Of a stretch of 64,000 nt of DNA, positions 31,538-40,367 are shown one piece after another. Source of the stretch: Methylotenera sp. (GTDB taxonomy: Bacteria > Pseudomonadota > Gammaproteobacteria > Burkholderiales > Methylophilaceae); contig JAUSAG010000032.1 in NCBI GenBank assembly GCA_030652995.1, positions 1 through 64,000 of the forward strand, given 5' to 3'. Every line of letters begins with the position of its first letter. The stretch's first letter is position 1. The position numbers were made by a program, and so were the translations under genes. Below the pieces are notes generated by a model. It ran no database searches. It was not told the origin of the DNA and saw only the letters and a program-made list of their open reading frames with translations.

Positions 31538-32239
31538 CTACATCGTCTCGCGTTCCATCTCTTGCAATGAAATATGGCGTACATCCTTACCTTTAACCAT
31601 ATACACCACGTACTCCGCGATGTTTTTGGCATGGTCACCAATGCGCTCAATGGCTTTTGCTACAAACAATACTTCGAGCGACATTGAAATAGTGCGTGGG
31701 TCTTCTAACATAAATGTAATGAGCTGACGCATTGCGGCGCGAAATTGCTCATCCACCTGCTCATCCTGCCTCGCAACTTCAACCGTTTTACTGATATCTA
31801 AACGTGCAAAGCCGTCTAAAGCTGTGCGTAACATTTCACGCACCAACGCCACCATGGCTTTAATTTCATTAAAACGTGGTTTATACATGCGATCTTCATC
31901 AAAGATTTTTTGTGCAGTACGCGCAATTTTAGTGGCTTCATCACCGATACGCTCTAGATCTGTAATGGTTTTCACCATCATCATCACCATGCGCAGATCG
32001 CCAGCTGCGGGCTGGCGGCGCGCAATAATATGACTGCAATCTTCATCGATTTGCACTTCCAGCGCATTCACGCGATGATCATTTGCCATGACTTCTTTGG
32101 CTAGATTGATATCTAGCTTCACCAGCGCCTCTAATGCTTGCACAATTTGCTGCTCAACTAAGCCGCCCATTTCAAGCACTTTTCCACGTACCGCTTCTAA
32201 CTCAGCATCATATTGCTTAAAGGTATGTTCAGATTGCAT
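31538..32239 (-). CDS. phoU: Phosphate transport system regulator PhoU
   Basis: PhoU is a peripheral protein linking the Pst transporter to PhoR and dampening the phosphate response. The 233-aa protein is two three-helix bundles with the repeated metal-binding motif pairs (DERIG..A / ERIGDHAKNIAEYV). I choose ATG 32239 with GGGA upstream in place of the in-frame TTG at 32251. No pst, phoB or phoR genes lie in the window, so it stands alone, which is less usual. Confidence 0.93.
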   Translation of the reverse strand: MQSEHTFKQYDAELEAVRGKVLEMGGLVEQQIVQALEALVKLDINLAKEVMANDHRVNALEVQIDEDCSHIIARRQPAAGDLRMVMMMVKTITDLERIGDEATKIARTAQKIFDEDRMYKPRFNEIKAMVALVREMLRTALDGFARLDISKTVEVARQDEQVDEQFRAAMRQLITFMLEDPRTISMSLEVLFVAKAIERIGDHAKNIAEYVVYMVKGKDVRHISLQEMERETM

Positions 32240-32315
32240 ATCGATTCCCAATTTTATACAACAATTATATTAGCCACACAATATGACAAAATTATTACAA
32301 TAAACGGTTAAGTCA

Positions 32316-32990
32316 TTATTTTTTATAAGTCTTTACACCATCGGCTGTCGCCAACAACAGCACATTAGCCGGACGGTCAGCAAACAAACCGTTAGTCACC
32401 ACGCCGACTATTTGGTTGATTTTAGCTTCCATGGCTACGGGGTCGCTAATTGTCAAACCATGTACGTCTAAAATCAAGTTGCCGTTATCGGTCGTAAAAT
32501 CGCGCAGTTGTGGTTGACCACCTAATTTCACCAACTCACGCGCCACGTAGCTTTTTGCCATCGGTAACACTTCAACCGGCAGTGGAAACTTACCAAGTAC
32601 TGGCACGTATTTAGTCTCATCACAAATACAGATAAACTGTTTGGCAACTGCCGCCACGATCTTTTCGCGAGTTAACGCACCGCCGCCACCCTTAAGCATG
32701 TGCAGATGCTCGGTAATTTCATCTGCGCCATCCACATAAATATCTAGGCTATCCACACTGTTAAGGTCAAACACCTCAATACCATGGCCACGCAATCGTT
32801 GAGCTGTCGCTTCTGAGCTGGCTACCGCGCCGTCAATTTTATGCTTTACTTTGGCTAACTCTTCAATAAAAAAATTGGCCGTTGACCCAGTACCTACGCC
32901 AATGATGCCGCTTTTAACATATTCAACGGCCGCTTTTGCAACTTGTTGCTTTAATTCGTCTTGCGATAACTTATTTTCGTTTTCTGCCAT
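32316..32990 (-). CDS. rpiA: Ribose-5-phosphate isomerase A
   Basis: RpiA interconverts ribose 5-phosphate and ribulose 5-phosphate, feeding nucleotide synthesis and, in methylotrophs, the ribulose monophosphate cycle. The 224-aa protein has [12 protein letters not shown] (phosphate site), [19 protein letters not shown] with catalytic Glu, and a C-terminal region of normal length. It is divergent from ilvA with about 80 nt between. Confidence 0.96.
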   Translation of the reverse strand: MAENENKLSQDELKQQVAKAAVEYVKSGIIGVGTGSTANFFIEELAKVKHKIDGAVASSEATAQRLRGHGIEVFDLNSVDSLDIYVDGADEITEHLHMLKGGGGALTREKIVAAVAKQFICICDETKYVPVLGKFPLPVEVLPMAKSYVARELVKLGGQPQLRDFTTDNGNLILDVHGLTISDPVAMEAKINQIVGVVTNGLFADRPANVLLLATADGVKTYKK

Positions 32991-33070
32991 TTTCGTAAAT
33001 CCTTAATAAATTCTTTATAATACAAACAATTCAACATAATACACTGCACAGGCATTTTTAAAAATAACGC

Positions 33071-34594
33071 ATGACTACAAACTCAACTATAAATTATCGC
33101 GGCAAAATAGAGCGTTCGCATGTTTACGATGTTGCTAAAAAAACACCGCTAGAATTTCAATCTAACTTATCCGCCCGCATCAATAACCGCGTACTACTTA
33201 AACGTGAGGATATGCAGCCTGTGTTCTCATTTAAGCTGCGTGGGGCGTATAACAAAATGGCAAGTTTACCTACCGAAACACTGAAACGTGGCGTAATTAC
33301 AGCTAGCGCGGGGAATCATGCGCAAGGCGTAGCCATGAGCGCTAAAAAGTTAGGCTGCAGAGCTGTCATTGTCATGCCGACGACCACGCCACTGATTAAA
33401 ATAAATGCAGTCAAAGCCCGCGGGGCAGAGGTGGTGTTGTTTGGTGACAGCTACTCAGATGCTTACGTAAAAGCGCTTGAACTAGAAAAATCTGAGCAAC
33501 TCACTTTTGTACACCCTTATGACGATCCAGACGTCATCGCGGGGCAAGGCACAATTGCCATGGAAATACTGGACAAACATCCCGGACCAATTCACGCTAT
33601 ATTCTGTTGCGTTGGCGGTGGCGGCTTAATCGCCGGCATTGCAGCGTACGTTAAAGCATTGCGCCCTGAAATAAAAATCATCGGTGTTGAAGCAAAAGAT
33701 GCTGAAGCCATGACTGAATCCCTAAAAAAAGGAGAGCGCGTCACGCTTGATCAAGTGGGTTTGTTTGCCGACGGTGCTGCGGTTAAACAAGTAGGTGAGC
33801 ATACCTTCGCACTGTGCCAGCAATATGTTGATGAAATGATTGTGGTGGATAATGATGCTATATGCGCCGCCATTAAAGATGTATTTGAAGATACACGTAG
33901 CATTTTAGAGCCTGCTGGTGCGCTAGCTGTTGCAGGGCTTAAAGCTTACGCCGAACGCGAAAATCTACATAATGAAACGCTGATTGGGATTGCCTCTGGT
34001 GCCAACATGAATTTTGACCGCTTGCGCTTTATTGCCGAGCGCGCTGAAATTGGCGAAAAGCGTGAGGCGGTATTAGCCGTCACTATTCCTGAAAAACCAG
34101 GGGCGTTTAAAGCTTTTTGTCGTCTATTAGGCGACCGCAACATTACCGAATTTAATTATCGATATTCTGACCCCAAAAATGCACATATTTTTGTCGGCGT
34201 TGCCATTGCTGACCCTGCAGAATCTGCAAAACTGGTAGAGACCTTGCAACAACAAGGTTTGCCAACGCTAGATTTAACCGATAATGAAGTTGCCAAGTTG
34301 CATCTACGCCACCTAGTGGGCGGCCATGCGCCGCAAGCTGAAAATGAAAAGGTGTTCAGATTTGAGTTCCCTGAAAAGCCAGGCGCACTAATGAAGTTTT
34401 TAGAGACGATGGGGCACGACTGGAACATCAGCTTATTTCATTACCGCAATCATGGCGCAGATTTTGGACGTGTGTTAGTAGGGATGCAAGTTCCGCCAAA
34501 TGAACTATCTGCGTTTTCTGACTTCTTAAATAATTTGGGCTATCCGTATTGGGATGAAACTCAAAACCCAGCCTACAAATTATTTTTGGGCTAA
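33071..34594 (+). CDS. ilvA: Threonine dehydratase, biosynthetic
   Basis: IlvA deaminates threonine to 2-oxobutanoate, the first step of isoleucine synthesis. The 507-aa protein has a PLP domain (1-320) with the Schiff-base lysine in FSFKLRGAYNK, SAGNHAQGVA and the phosphate loop GGGGLIAG, and two C-terminal ACT-like regulatory domains (about 325-400 and 420-500), the length of the isoleucine-sensitive biosynthetic enzyme. A large double inverted repeat follows the stop. Confidence 0.96.
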   Translation: MTTNSTINYRGKIERSHVYDVAKKTPLEFQSNLSARINNRVLLKREDMQPVFSFKLRGAYNKMASLPTETLKRGVITASAGNHAQGVAMSAKKLGCRAVIVMPTTTPLIKINAVKARGAEVVLFGDSYSDAYVKALELEKSEQLTFVHPYDDPDVIAGQGTIAMEILDKHPGPIHAIFCCVGGGGLIAGIAAYVKALRPEIKIIGVEAKDAEAMTESLKKGERVTLDQVGLFADGAAVKQVGEHTFALCQQYVDEMIVVDNDAICAAIKDVFEDTRSILEPAGALAVAGLKAYAERENLHNETLIGIASGANMNFDRLRFIAERAEIGEKREAVLAVTIPEKPGAFKAFCRLLGDRNITEFNYRYSDPKNAHIFVGVAIADPAESAKLVETLQQQGLPTLDLTDNEVAKLHLRHLVGGHAPQAENEKVFRFEFPEKPGALMKFLETMGHDWNISLFHYRNHGADFGRVLVGMQVPPNELSAFSDFLNNLGYPYWDETQNPAYKLFLG

Positions 34595-34599
34595 TTTTC

Positions 34600-34668
34600 G
34601 GTTGCTTTTAACCATCACGGTTGCTTTCAGCCACCTTAATTGGTTAAAAGCAACCGTGATGGTTAAAA
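34600..34668 (+). terminator. Overlapping inverted repeats after ilvA
   Basis: Two perfect pairings compete. 34606-34627 (22 nt) pairs with 34647-34668, and 34600-34614 (15 nt, GGTTGCTTTTAACCA) pairs with 34641-34655. Both arise because a unit containing GGTTGCTTT and TTAACCA is partly duplicated. The structure is much longer than an ordinary terminator. No long T-tract follows. Confidence 0.6.
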
Positions 34669-34824
34669 TATATTACTAACCAGCTGTTCTATTAAGATAA
34701 AAGTAGATGTCATTGCTGAGTATGATTCTTGCATAAGCAATTGCACTTCGGTGCATCGTATCAATATGATGTAAACCGACTATAAAATGTACCTATAACT
34801 AGATCACTATGGAGATTATGAACA

Positions 34825-35961
34825 ATGAAATTCACACCTAATTTTAATAAAGTACGTATCAGCTTGGTATTATTAGCACTAATCACAAGCATTGGCGGTT
34901 GCAGTAAAGAAAAGTCTGAAGATATCTCAGCCGCAACAGGCGCAAATGCAACAACAAGCGGATTTGCCTATGTCACCAGCCAAGGTGCCGGCGTGAGTGT
35001 CATCGACCTTGCCACCATGGAAGTGGTCAAACAATTTAATGTCAAAGCTGAAGGTCCTCGTGGCCTAGGAATAACTGATGATGGCAAAAAACTCATTGTC
35101 GCCACACGTGAAAACGAAAGTATCTCAGTAATAGACACAGCAACTGGAGAAGTATTGCAGCAAATTCCAGTAGGCAAAAATCCTGAGTTTGTTCGCATTA
35201 GCGGCAATTACGCTTTTATTTCTTCTGAGCCTAGCGCTAAAGGCGGTCCTCCACCAAGACCAGGAGATAAAGTAAAAGAAGAAGAAGAAGAAGAAGATGA
35301 TGACGATGCAGAACCAGCACGTATTGCCGTGGTAGACTTGACGAAAGGCGAAAAAGTACGTGAAATTATTGGCGGCCCAGAAACTGAAGGCATTGAATTC
35401 TCGGCTGACGGTAAAAACCTTGTGATTACCAACGAGGCTGACAATACTGTTACCGTACACAATATAGAAAATGGTAACCTAGTAAAAACAATCCATACCC
35501 ACGAATATGGCGATCGCCCACGTGGCATAAAAGTTTCACCTGACGGTAATACCTACCTTGCCACGCTCGAATACGGCAATAAATTTATGGTGTTAGACAA
35601 AGATTTTAACTTTGTACGCACCGTTGAAACAGGCGAAACACCTTATGGGATTGCTTATGACCACACGGGTAAACATATCTTTGTTGCAGCCAATAAAGCA
35701 AAAGCCCTGCAAGTTTTTGATGCTAAAACTTACGAAAAAGTGAAAGACATCCCTACCGGTAATCGTTGCTGGCACTTCAGTTTTACACCTGATGACAAAC
35801 AAATTCTGTTAGCTTGCGGAAAATCAGATGCGGTATTTGTAATTGATGCCGAAAAACTCGAAGTTACAAAACAAATTGAGGTGAAAAATATGCCTTGGGG
35901 CTTGGTCACCTACCCTAAATCTATGGGTAGTCTAGACGCCAAAAAGCAACCTATTCAATAA
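34825..35961 (+). CDS. YVTN-type beta-propeller lipoprotein
   Basis: A 378-aa exported protein with a lipobox (SIGGC, Cys near residue 26). The rest consists of repeated 40-residue blades (VSVIDLATMEVVKQ, ISVIDTATGEVLQQIPVGKNP, ALQVFDAKTYEKVKDIPTGN and others), a seven-bladed YVTN propeller. Blade three carries an unusual insertion, a Pro/Gly-rich stretch then a run of Glu and Asp (about 151-163). Similar propellers accompany PQQ-dependent oxidation in methylotrophs and pseudomonads, but no such genes lie here. GGAG at 34811 and ATG 34825 define the start; a terminator follows. Confidence 0.88.
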   Translation: MKFTPNFNKVRISLVLLALITSIGGCSKEKSEDISAATGANATTSGFAYVTSQGAGVSVIDLATMEVVKQFNVKAEGPRGLGITDDGKKLIVATRENESISVIDTATGEVLQQIPVGKNPEFVRISGNYAFISSEPSAKGGPPPRPGDKVKEEEEEEDDDDAEPARIAVVDLTKGEKVREIIGGPETEGIEFSADGKNLVITNEADNTVTVHNIENGNLVKTIHTHEYGDRPRGIKVSPDGNTYLATLEYGNKFMVLDKDFNFVRTVETGETPYGIAYDHTGKHIFVAANKAKALQVFDAKTYEKVKDIPTGNRCWHFSFTPDDKQILLACGKSDAVFVIDAEKLEVTKQIEVKNMPWGLVTYPKSMGSLDAKKQPIQ

Positions 35962-35977
35962 AGAAGCTGTTTTATTA

Positions 35978-35997
35978 AGCCCCGCAACTGCGGGGCT
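35978..35997 (+). terminator. Terminator after the beta-propeller gene
   Basis: AGCCCCGC (35978-35985) pairs with GCGGGGCT (35990-35997) around AACT, followed by a T-tract. This is a textbook intrinsic terminator. Confidence 0.9.
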
Positions 35998-36006
35998 TTT
36001 TTATTG

Positions 36007-36465
36007 TTATTTTAATTTATCTAAAATAATCTGCCAGTCCTTGGGGTCAACTGGAGTAATAGATAATCGGTTGCCGCGTTGCAATATACGCATATTTTCC
36101 AACTCAGGCGTTTCACGCAACTCCTTCAAACTTAGCAAACGCGTTTTACGCACCAGTTTTACATCGACATTCAGCCAGCGTGGATTTTCAGGAGTTGATT
36201 TAGGGTCGAAGTACTTGTGATCTTTTATAAACTGCAGTCGATCCGGATAAGCTGGCGTACTCACCTCGGCAATGCCAACGATGCCAGGCACCGCGCAATT
36301 AGAATGATAAAACAACACGCCATCACCTACCTGCATTTGGTCGCGCATAAAGTTTCTTGCCTGATAATTGCGTATGCCGTACCAATCAACCGTTTGATTT
36401 ACAAAACATGCTAAATCATCAATAGAAACATCTGTCGGCTCAGATTTCATTAGCCAGTAACGCAT
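36007..36465 (-). CDS. EVE domain-containing protein
   Basis: A 152-aa protein of the EVE/PUA-like family. It opens YWLMKSEP, has the typical WYGIRNYQARNFMR and GDGVLFYHSNC, GIVGIAEV and PRWLNVDVK segments. EVE domains bind modified bases in DNA or RNA. In many bacteria this is a stand-alone housekeeping gene of unknown target. Confidence 0.92.
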   Translation of the reverse strand: MRYWLMKSEPTDVSIDDLACFVNQTVDWYGIRNYQARNFMRDQMQVGDGVLFYHSNCAVPGIVGIAEVSTPAYPDRLQFIKDHKYFDPKSTPENPRWLNVDVKLVRKTRLLSLKELRETPELENMRILQRGNRLSITPVDPKDWQIILDKLK

Positions 36466-36544
36466 AGGTTTACCCTGTTAAAAATGATTGCTTATGATAA
36501 TCTATAAACAAATGATCAATACTGAATTTTAACAAAGAGGCATC

Positions 36545-36916
36545 ATGGCAAAACTACAAGAAAAAAATGTACTGGGCACAGCATTACAAATTTGCAGCCT
36601 AGATCCCATCACCGGCTTTACCCGAACGGGTTGTTGCGAAACTGGCTTGGAAGACAAAGCCAGCCATACGGTTTGTGCGCAGATGACTGAAGAGTTTTTA
36701 GCTTTTTCAATTTCGCGTGGGAACGACTTAAGTACGCCCCGCTTGGAGTTTGGTTTTGAAGGCTTACAAGCGGGAGACCGCTGGTGCCTATGTGCAAGTC
36801 GCTGGCTAGAGGCTTCAGAAGCCGGTTTCGCCCCACCGGTTATTTTAGAAGCATGCCATGAAAGGTGCTTGGCTATTGTAAGTTTGGCTGATTTGAAATA
36901 TCACGAATTAAGATGA
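36545..36916 (+). CDS. DUF2237 family protein
   Basis: A 123-aa protein with the conserved DUF2237 features: NVLGTALQICSLDPITGF, GCCETG, HTVCAQMTEEFL, SRGNDLSTP and DRWCLCASRW. Conserved cysteines and acidic residues suggest metal binding or a catalytic role, but the function is unknown. An AAAGAGG sequence just before the ATG is a good ribosome-binding site. Confidence 0.92.
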   Translation: MAKLQEKNVLGTALQICSLDPITGFTRTGCCETGLEDKASHTVCAQMTEEFLAFSISRGNDLSTPRLEFGFEGLQAGDRWCLCASRWLEASEAGFAPPVILEACHERCLAIVSLADLKYHELR

Positions 36917-37017
36917 TTTTTCTGAGCTCGTACTTAGCTTTCACGTATGAACAACCCGCTTAAGCAGATTATTTAATATTTTACTTGCCAGTTTGTTGGC
37001 GAAGTCAAAATGGGGAG

Positions 37018-37217
37018 TTCTCTACGGATAAAGCCTAAGCCAGCATCCTGAACCAAAAAGGCTCAAGTGGTAATAGCCTAGAGCGCATTAGGTACACCCG
37101 CCAAGAGGTTCTTAAAAGAACGCTCAATTTAGGGCGCGCACACAACAACTCGAATGACCAAAACCGATGCTATAAACTAGTTCAAGGAATTATTAGCCTA
37201 AACCGCACCGCAGAGAA
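37018..37217 (-). ncRNA. ssrS: 6S RNA
   Basis: Directly downstream of zapA on the same strand, as is usual for ssrS. The minus-strand RNA begins TTCTCTGCGG (37217-37208) and ends CCGTAGAGAA (37027-37018); these pair to close a long irregular hairpin of about 200 nt. The upper part shows the expected imperfect stem, with CTTGAGCC and GGTTCAGG in the 3' half. 6S RNA mimics an open promoter and binds sigma-70 RNA polymerase. Exact ends are estimates. Confidence 0.8.
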
Positions 37218-37235
37218 CAAACTTTAAAACTTGAC

Positions 37236-37256
37236 GTTTTATCATTACGATAAAAC
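37236..37256. repeat. Small inverted repeat between zapA and 6S RNA
   Basis: GTTTTATC (37236-37243) pairs perfectly with GATAAAAC (37249-37256) around ATTAC. It may be a weak terminator for zapA or a processing site before 6S RNA. Confidence 0.4.
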
Positions 37257-37309
37257 CATTGAAATAATTCTACGCTATCTTACTCATACTTGTTGTGATG
37301 CTTAAATAT

Positions 37310-37603
37310 TTATTTTTCAGCACAGGCTTGATCAATTTGATCTTGCATCAAAGTGAGCCTACGTTTGATGTCACCGACATCAACATTGCCGCTTTTACTA
37401 TTGAGTAGCTCGTGCGATAAATTAAGCGCTGTCATAATTGCAATACGTTCAACGCCGATGACTTTGCCGCTATCACGAATATCACGCATTTTTTTATCTA
37501 AAAAATTAACCGCGTTTATTAAGCCTGGGCGTTCTTCATCTGTGCATGAAACAGTGAAGTCACGCCCCATGATATTGACATCTACGCCTTTAATTTCACT
37601 CAT
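37310..37603 (-). CDS. zapA: Cell division protein ZapA
   Basis: ZapA bundles FtsZ filaments at midcell. The 97-aa protein has the VDVNIMGRDFTVSC...DEERPGLINAVNFLDKKM N-terminal domain (given in two parts) and a C-terminal coiled coil. It lies 33 nt downstream of the zapB-like gene and just upstream of 6S RNA, the classic zapB/zapA/ssrS arrangement. Confidence 0.93.
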   Translation of the reverse strand: MSEIKGVDVNIMGRDFTVSCTDEERPGLINAVNFLDKKMRDIRDSGKVIGVERIAIMTALNLSHELLNSKSGNVDVGDIKRRLTLMQDQIDQACAEK

Positions 37604-37636
37604 TGTTTTATACTCAAAATTAGATAGGCAACTGCT

Positions 37637-37825
37637 TTATGGCAAGCGCTGCATCAGCGCCTCGATACGCTCACTGGCCTGCGCCATATTGGCTTTTAAT
37701 AAGGCAGTGTCAGATTCCATTGCGCCTAAATTAAGACGCAGTTGCGCGTTTTCATGGCGCAACTCACCACACAGTGAAATTAAGTGTGATAGTTTTCCTT
37801 CAAGCGATTTTAAGTCGTCATCCAT
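37637..37825 (-). CDS. Small coiled-coil protein upstream of zapA (TIGR02449/ZapB-like)
   Basis: A 62-aa protein that is almost wholly coiled coil (LEGKLSHLISLCGELRHEN onward). It matches the small family found immediately upstream of zapA in beta- and gammaproteobacteria. I choose ATG 37825, giving MDDDLKSLEG, with GGTGG upstream; the frame extended to 37861 adds only hydrophobic non-family residues. A divisome role is inferred from position. Confidence 0.8.
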   Translation of the reverse strand: MDDDLKSLEGKLSHLISLCGELRHENAQLRLNLGAMESDTALLKANMAQASERIEALMQRLP

Positions 37826-37964
37826 GCCACCACTATAATTGAAAAAAATGATTATAGTCAATAGTTAACGTGGATTTTTCAAAGTATTACAATACATTAA
37901 AAAGTTAGCACATAAAAAAACAGTTTCTATCGCTAGAAATTTAAACGTTATAATGCGGACTTGT

Positions 37965-38190
37965 TGTTAGGTGCCATGTTTGTTTTCTTTCAAACAAGGT
38001 GAAACTGGGAAATAGGTGCGTTTATGTTTTAATTCAACATAAACAAACCCTATGCTGCCCCCGCAACGGTAAGTGAGTGTAGTTTTGCAATAGGTCACTG
38101 AATCAAAGCCTTGAATAAGGCAAGATTTGGGAAGGCGCAAAACATCTCCTCACAAGCCCGGAGACCGGCCTCGCAACAACGCCTTATTTC
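37965..38190 (+). promoter_or_regulatory. Cobalamin riboswitch
   Basis: The leader of btuB contains the conserved B12-riboswitch blocks in order: TTAGGTGCC near 37968, GGTGAAACTGGGAA near 38000, the B12-box-type CTGCCCCCGCAACGGTAA near 38053-38070, and AGCCCGGAGACCGGCC near 38155-38170. It binds adenosylcobalamin or a related corrinoid and normally shuts off downstream translation or transcription. A TATAAT at 37949-37954 may be its -10 box, although the -35 box is weak. Confidence 0.93.
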
Positions 38191-38291
38191 AAGGCATGCT
38201 AGGAAATACCGCGGGGTGACGGTAAACAAAGGCTGCGCTTTTGCGTCGTTAGCTCGACCGCGCTTTCTTTTTTTATTTCAATGCTTCTGTG

Positions 38292-38339
38292 TTCCCTAGC
38301 TCTACAAATCTACATGCGGGGTCGCATGTAATTAGGGAA
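38292..38339 (+). promoter_or_regulatory. Ribosome-binding-site sequestering hairpin before btuB
   Basis: TTCCCTA (38292-38298) is complementary to TAGGGAA (38333-38339), which contains the AGGGA ribosome-binding site of btuB. Inside, TACATGCG (38311-38318) pairs with CGCATGTA (38323-38330) around GGGT. This hairpin could be the expression platform through which the upstream riboswitch controls translation. Confidence 0.6.
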
Positions 38340-38345
38340 AAAACA

Positions 38346-40244
38346 ATGGAAAGATCCACCATTGCCAGCTTAATCAGCCTGGCGTTTACCTCACCTGTTT
38401 TTGCGGCTGAAAATATCAATTTAGATGATATTGTAGTAACGGCCAGCCGTACGCAACAATCGCGCACCAGCGTTGTTGGCGATGTAACAGTCATTAATCG
38501 TGAAGAAATCGAACGCGCAGGTGCCGGCTCTATCACCGACCTATTGCGTACACAGCCTGGTGTGCAAATTAGCACCAACGGGGGTGCAGGTACTGGCAGT
38601 AGCGTATATTTACGTGGCACCAATGCTGATCATGTGGTGGTGTTAGTCGACGGTTTGCGCATCAACTCCGCCACGCTAGGCACAACTTCTTTTGAAAACA
38701 TTCCGCTTGGTCAAATTGAAAGAATTGAAATTCTGCGCGGCCCTGCCTCTAGTCTGTATGGGGCAGATGCCATTGGCGGCGTAATTCAGATTTTTACACG
38801 CAAAGCTGAGGCTGGAAAACCGCTGGTGCATGCTGCCGTAGGCTTAGGTAGCTTCGATACCAAAACCGCTGAAGCGGGCATTAGCGGTAGTGCAAATGCG
38901 CTCAAATACGGCATCAATGTCAGCAGTTTGGATACCGATAGCTTTTCTGCCAAACGCATACGCACGGGGATTGATAAAGACGATGACGGCTATCGCAACT
39001 TAAGTGCGTCGTCTTTTTTAGAACTTGAATTAGCCAAAGGTCATACATGGGGTTTACAGTTTTTTGAAAGCAAAGGGCGTAACAATTTCGATAATGCTTA
39101 TAACAATTATGGTGACCAAACACTACAAAGCTATGCTTTTACCAGCAAAAATCAGTTTACGGATATTTGGCACAGCACCTTCAAACTGGGCATGGGCATA
39201 GATGATTCGGATAGCCATGCTAAACCAAATGCCAACCCAGCCAGTTCAAGCTTTAACCCCCAAGGCATAAGCGAATTCCGCACCGAACAGCTACAACTGA
39301 CTTGGCAAAATGATTTTAAATTGCCATTAGGCACACTTACACTGGCGTACGATCGGCTTGAGCAAGATGTCGATAGTCGTAGCAACGTAAAAAGCAAATT
39401 TAAAAAAGAACGTAATACCGATAGCTTTTTAGCGGGCTATGTTGCAGATATTGGCAATCACGCGATACAAGCCTCATTACGCGAAGACCACAACACCCAA
39501 TTTGGAAATTACACCACAGGGGGAGCTGGTTATGCTTACCGCATCACGCCAGAATTGCGCGTGTCCGCAAACTATGGCAGCGCATTCAAAGCCCCCACCT
39601 TTAACCAGTTATATTTTCCAAATTTTGGTGACCCTAGTTTAAGCCCGGAGAAGTCAGACAATATAGAAGCCAGTCTTAAATATAGCGGTCATCAATTTAA
39701 TGTGGGCATGACTGTTTTTGAAAACAAAATTAGAAACTTAATTGCATCCATTGGCCCTGCCACTAGTGGATGTACTTTCGCTGGCCTCTGTCCCGTCAAT
39801 GTCGGAAAAGTTGAAATTCAAGGTGCAAGCTTTGATGCCAACTGGAACATCTCCGACTCACTATTGTTAAGCGGTAACTTCACTGTGCAATCGCCTCGTG
39901 ACGATAAAACCGACAATCTGGTACCACGTCGCGGCAATCGTTATGGTGCAATGAATCTATTACACACTTGGGGATATCTGCAATGGGGTGCTGAAGTCAC
40001 GGGGGCATCTACTCGTTACAATGACCTCGCCAATCAATTTAAGATGAGTGGCTATGCCTTGGTGAATTTGACCGCAAATTATCGTATGACACCAGAATGG
40101 AAGCTGGAAATGCGCGCTAACAATGTGCTAGATAAAAACTATGTGCTTAGCACCACCAAAAGTAGCTTTTCACCAAACAACCCTGACTACAACACCGCTG
40201 GCAGTAATCTGTTTGTAGGTTTACGTTATGACATGAAACCATAA
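38346..40244 (+). CDS. btuB: Vitamin B12 TonB-dependent outer-membrane receptor
   Basis: BtuB imports corrinoids across the outer membrane. The 632-aa protein has a signal peptide (ASLISLAFTSPVFAAEN), TonB box DDIVVTASRT, plug with LLRTQPGVQI, YLRGTNADHVVVLVDGLRIN and ILRGPASSLYGADAIGGVIQIFTRK, and a barrel. The start is ATG 38346 with AGGGA at 38334; the in-frame GTG at 38289 is within the regulatory hairpin and would place residues before the signal peptide. It is the first gene under the cobalamin riboswitch. Confidence 0.95.
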   Translation: MERSTIASLISLAFTSPVFAAENINLDDIVVTASRTQQSRTSVVGDVTVINREEIERAGAGSITDLLRTQPGVQISTNGGAGTGSSVYLRGTNADHVVVLVDGLRINSATLGTTSFENIPLGQIERIEILRGPASSLYGADAIGGVIQIFTRKAEAGKPLVHAAVGLGSFDTKTAEAGISGSANALKYGINVSSLDTDSFSAKRIRTGIDKDDDGYRNLSASSFLELELAKGHTWGLQFFESKGRNNFDNAYNNYGDQTLQSYAFTSKNQFTDIWHSTFKLGMGIDDSDSHAKPNANPASSSFNPQGISEFRTEQLQLTWQNDFKLPLGTLTLAYDRLEQDVDSRSNVKSKFKKERNTDSFLAGYVADIGNHAIQASLREDHNTQFGNYTTGGAGYAYRITPELRVSANYGSAFKAPTFNQLYFPNFGDPSLSPEKSDNIEASLKYSGHQFNVGMTVFENKIRNLIASIGPATSGCTFAGLCPVNVGKVEIQGASFDANWNISDSLLLSGNFTVQSPRDDKTDNLVPRRGNRYGAMNLLHTWGYLQWGAEVTGASTRYNDLANQFKMSGYALVNLTANYRMTPEWKLEMRANNVLDKNYVLSTTKSSFSPNNPDYNTAGSNLFVGLRYDMKP

Positions 40245-40258
40245 ATTTACCAATTAGT

Positions 40259-40276
40259 GGCGAGTGAAAACTCGCC
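40259..40276 (+). terminator. Hairpin after btuB
   Basis: GGCGAGT (40259-40265) and ACTCGCC (40270-40276) form a perfect stem with a GAAA tetraloop. The following sequence is A-rich, not T-rich, so termination is uncertain; it may stabilise the btuB mRNA end. Confidence 0.6.
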
Positions 40277-40367
40277 AAAATAAAATACTTAAGCAAAACA
40301 CATTTACGCTAAAATCACACTCAATTATTTTTAACAATTCACGAACCCACTGGAGGCACCACCTACC

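Noticed and set aside
35208-35528. Minus-strand frame rich in Ser and another rich in Phe opposite the beta-propeller gene
   Set aside because: It is the antisense of the GAA/GAT-repeat acidic insertion; no ribosome-binding site and low complexity.
37353-37838. 161-codon plus-strand frame opposite zapA
   Set aside because: It is antisense to zapA and the zapB-like gene, both clearly recognised.
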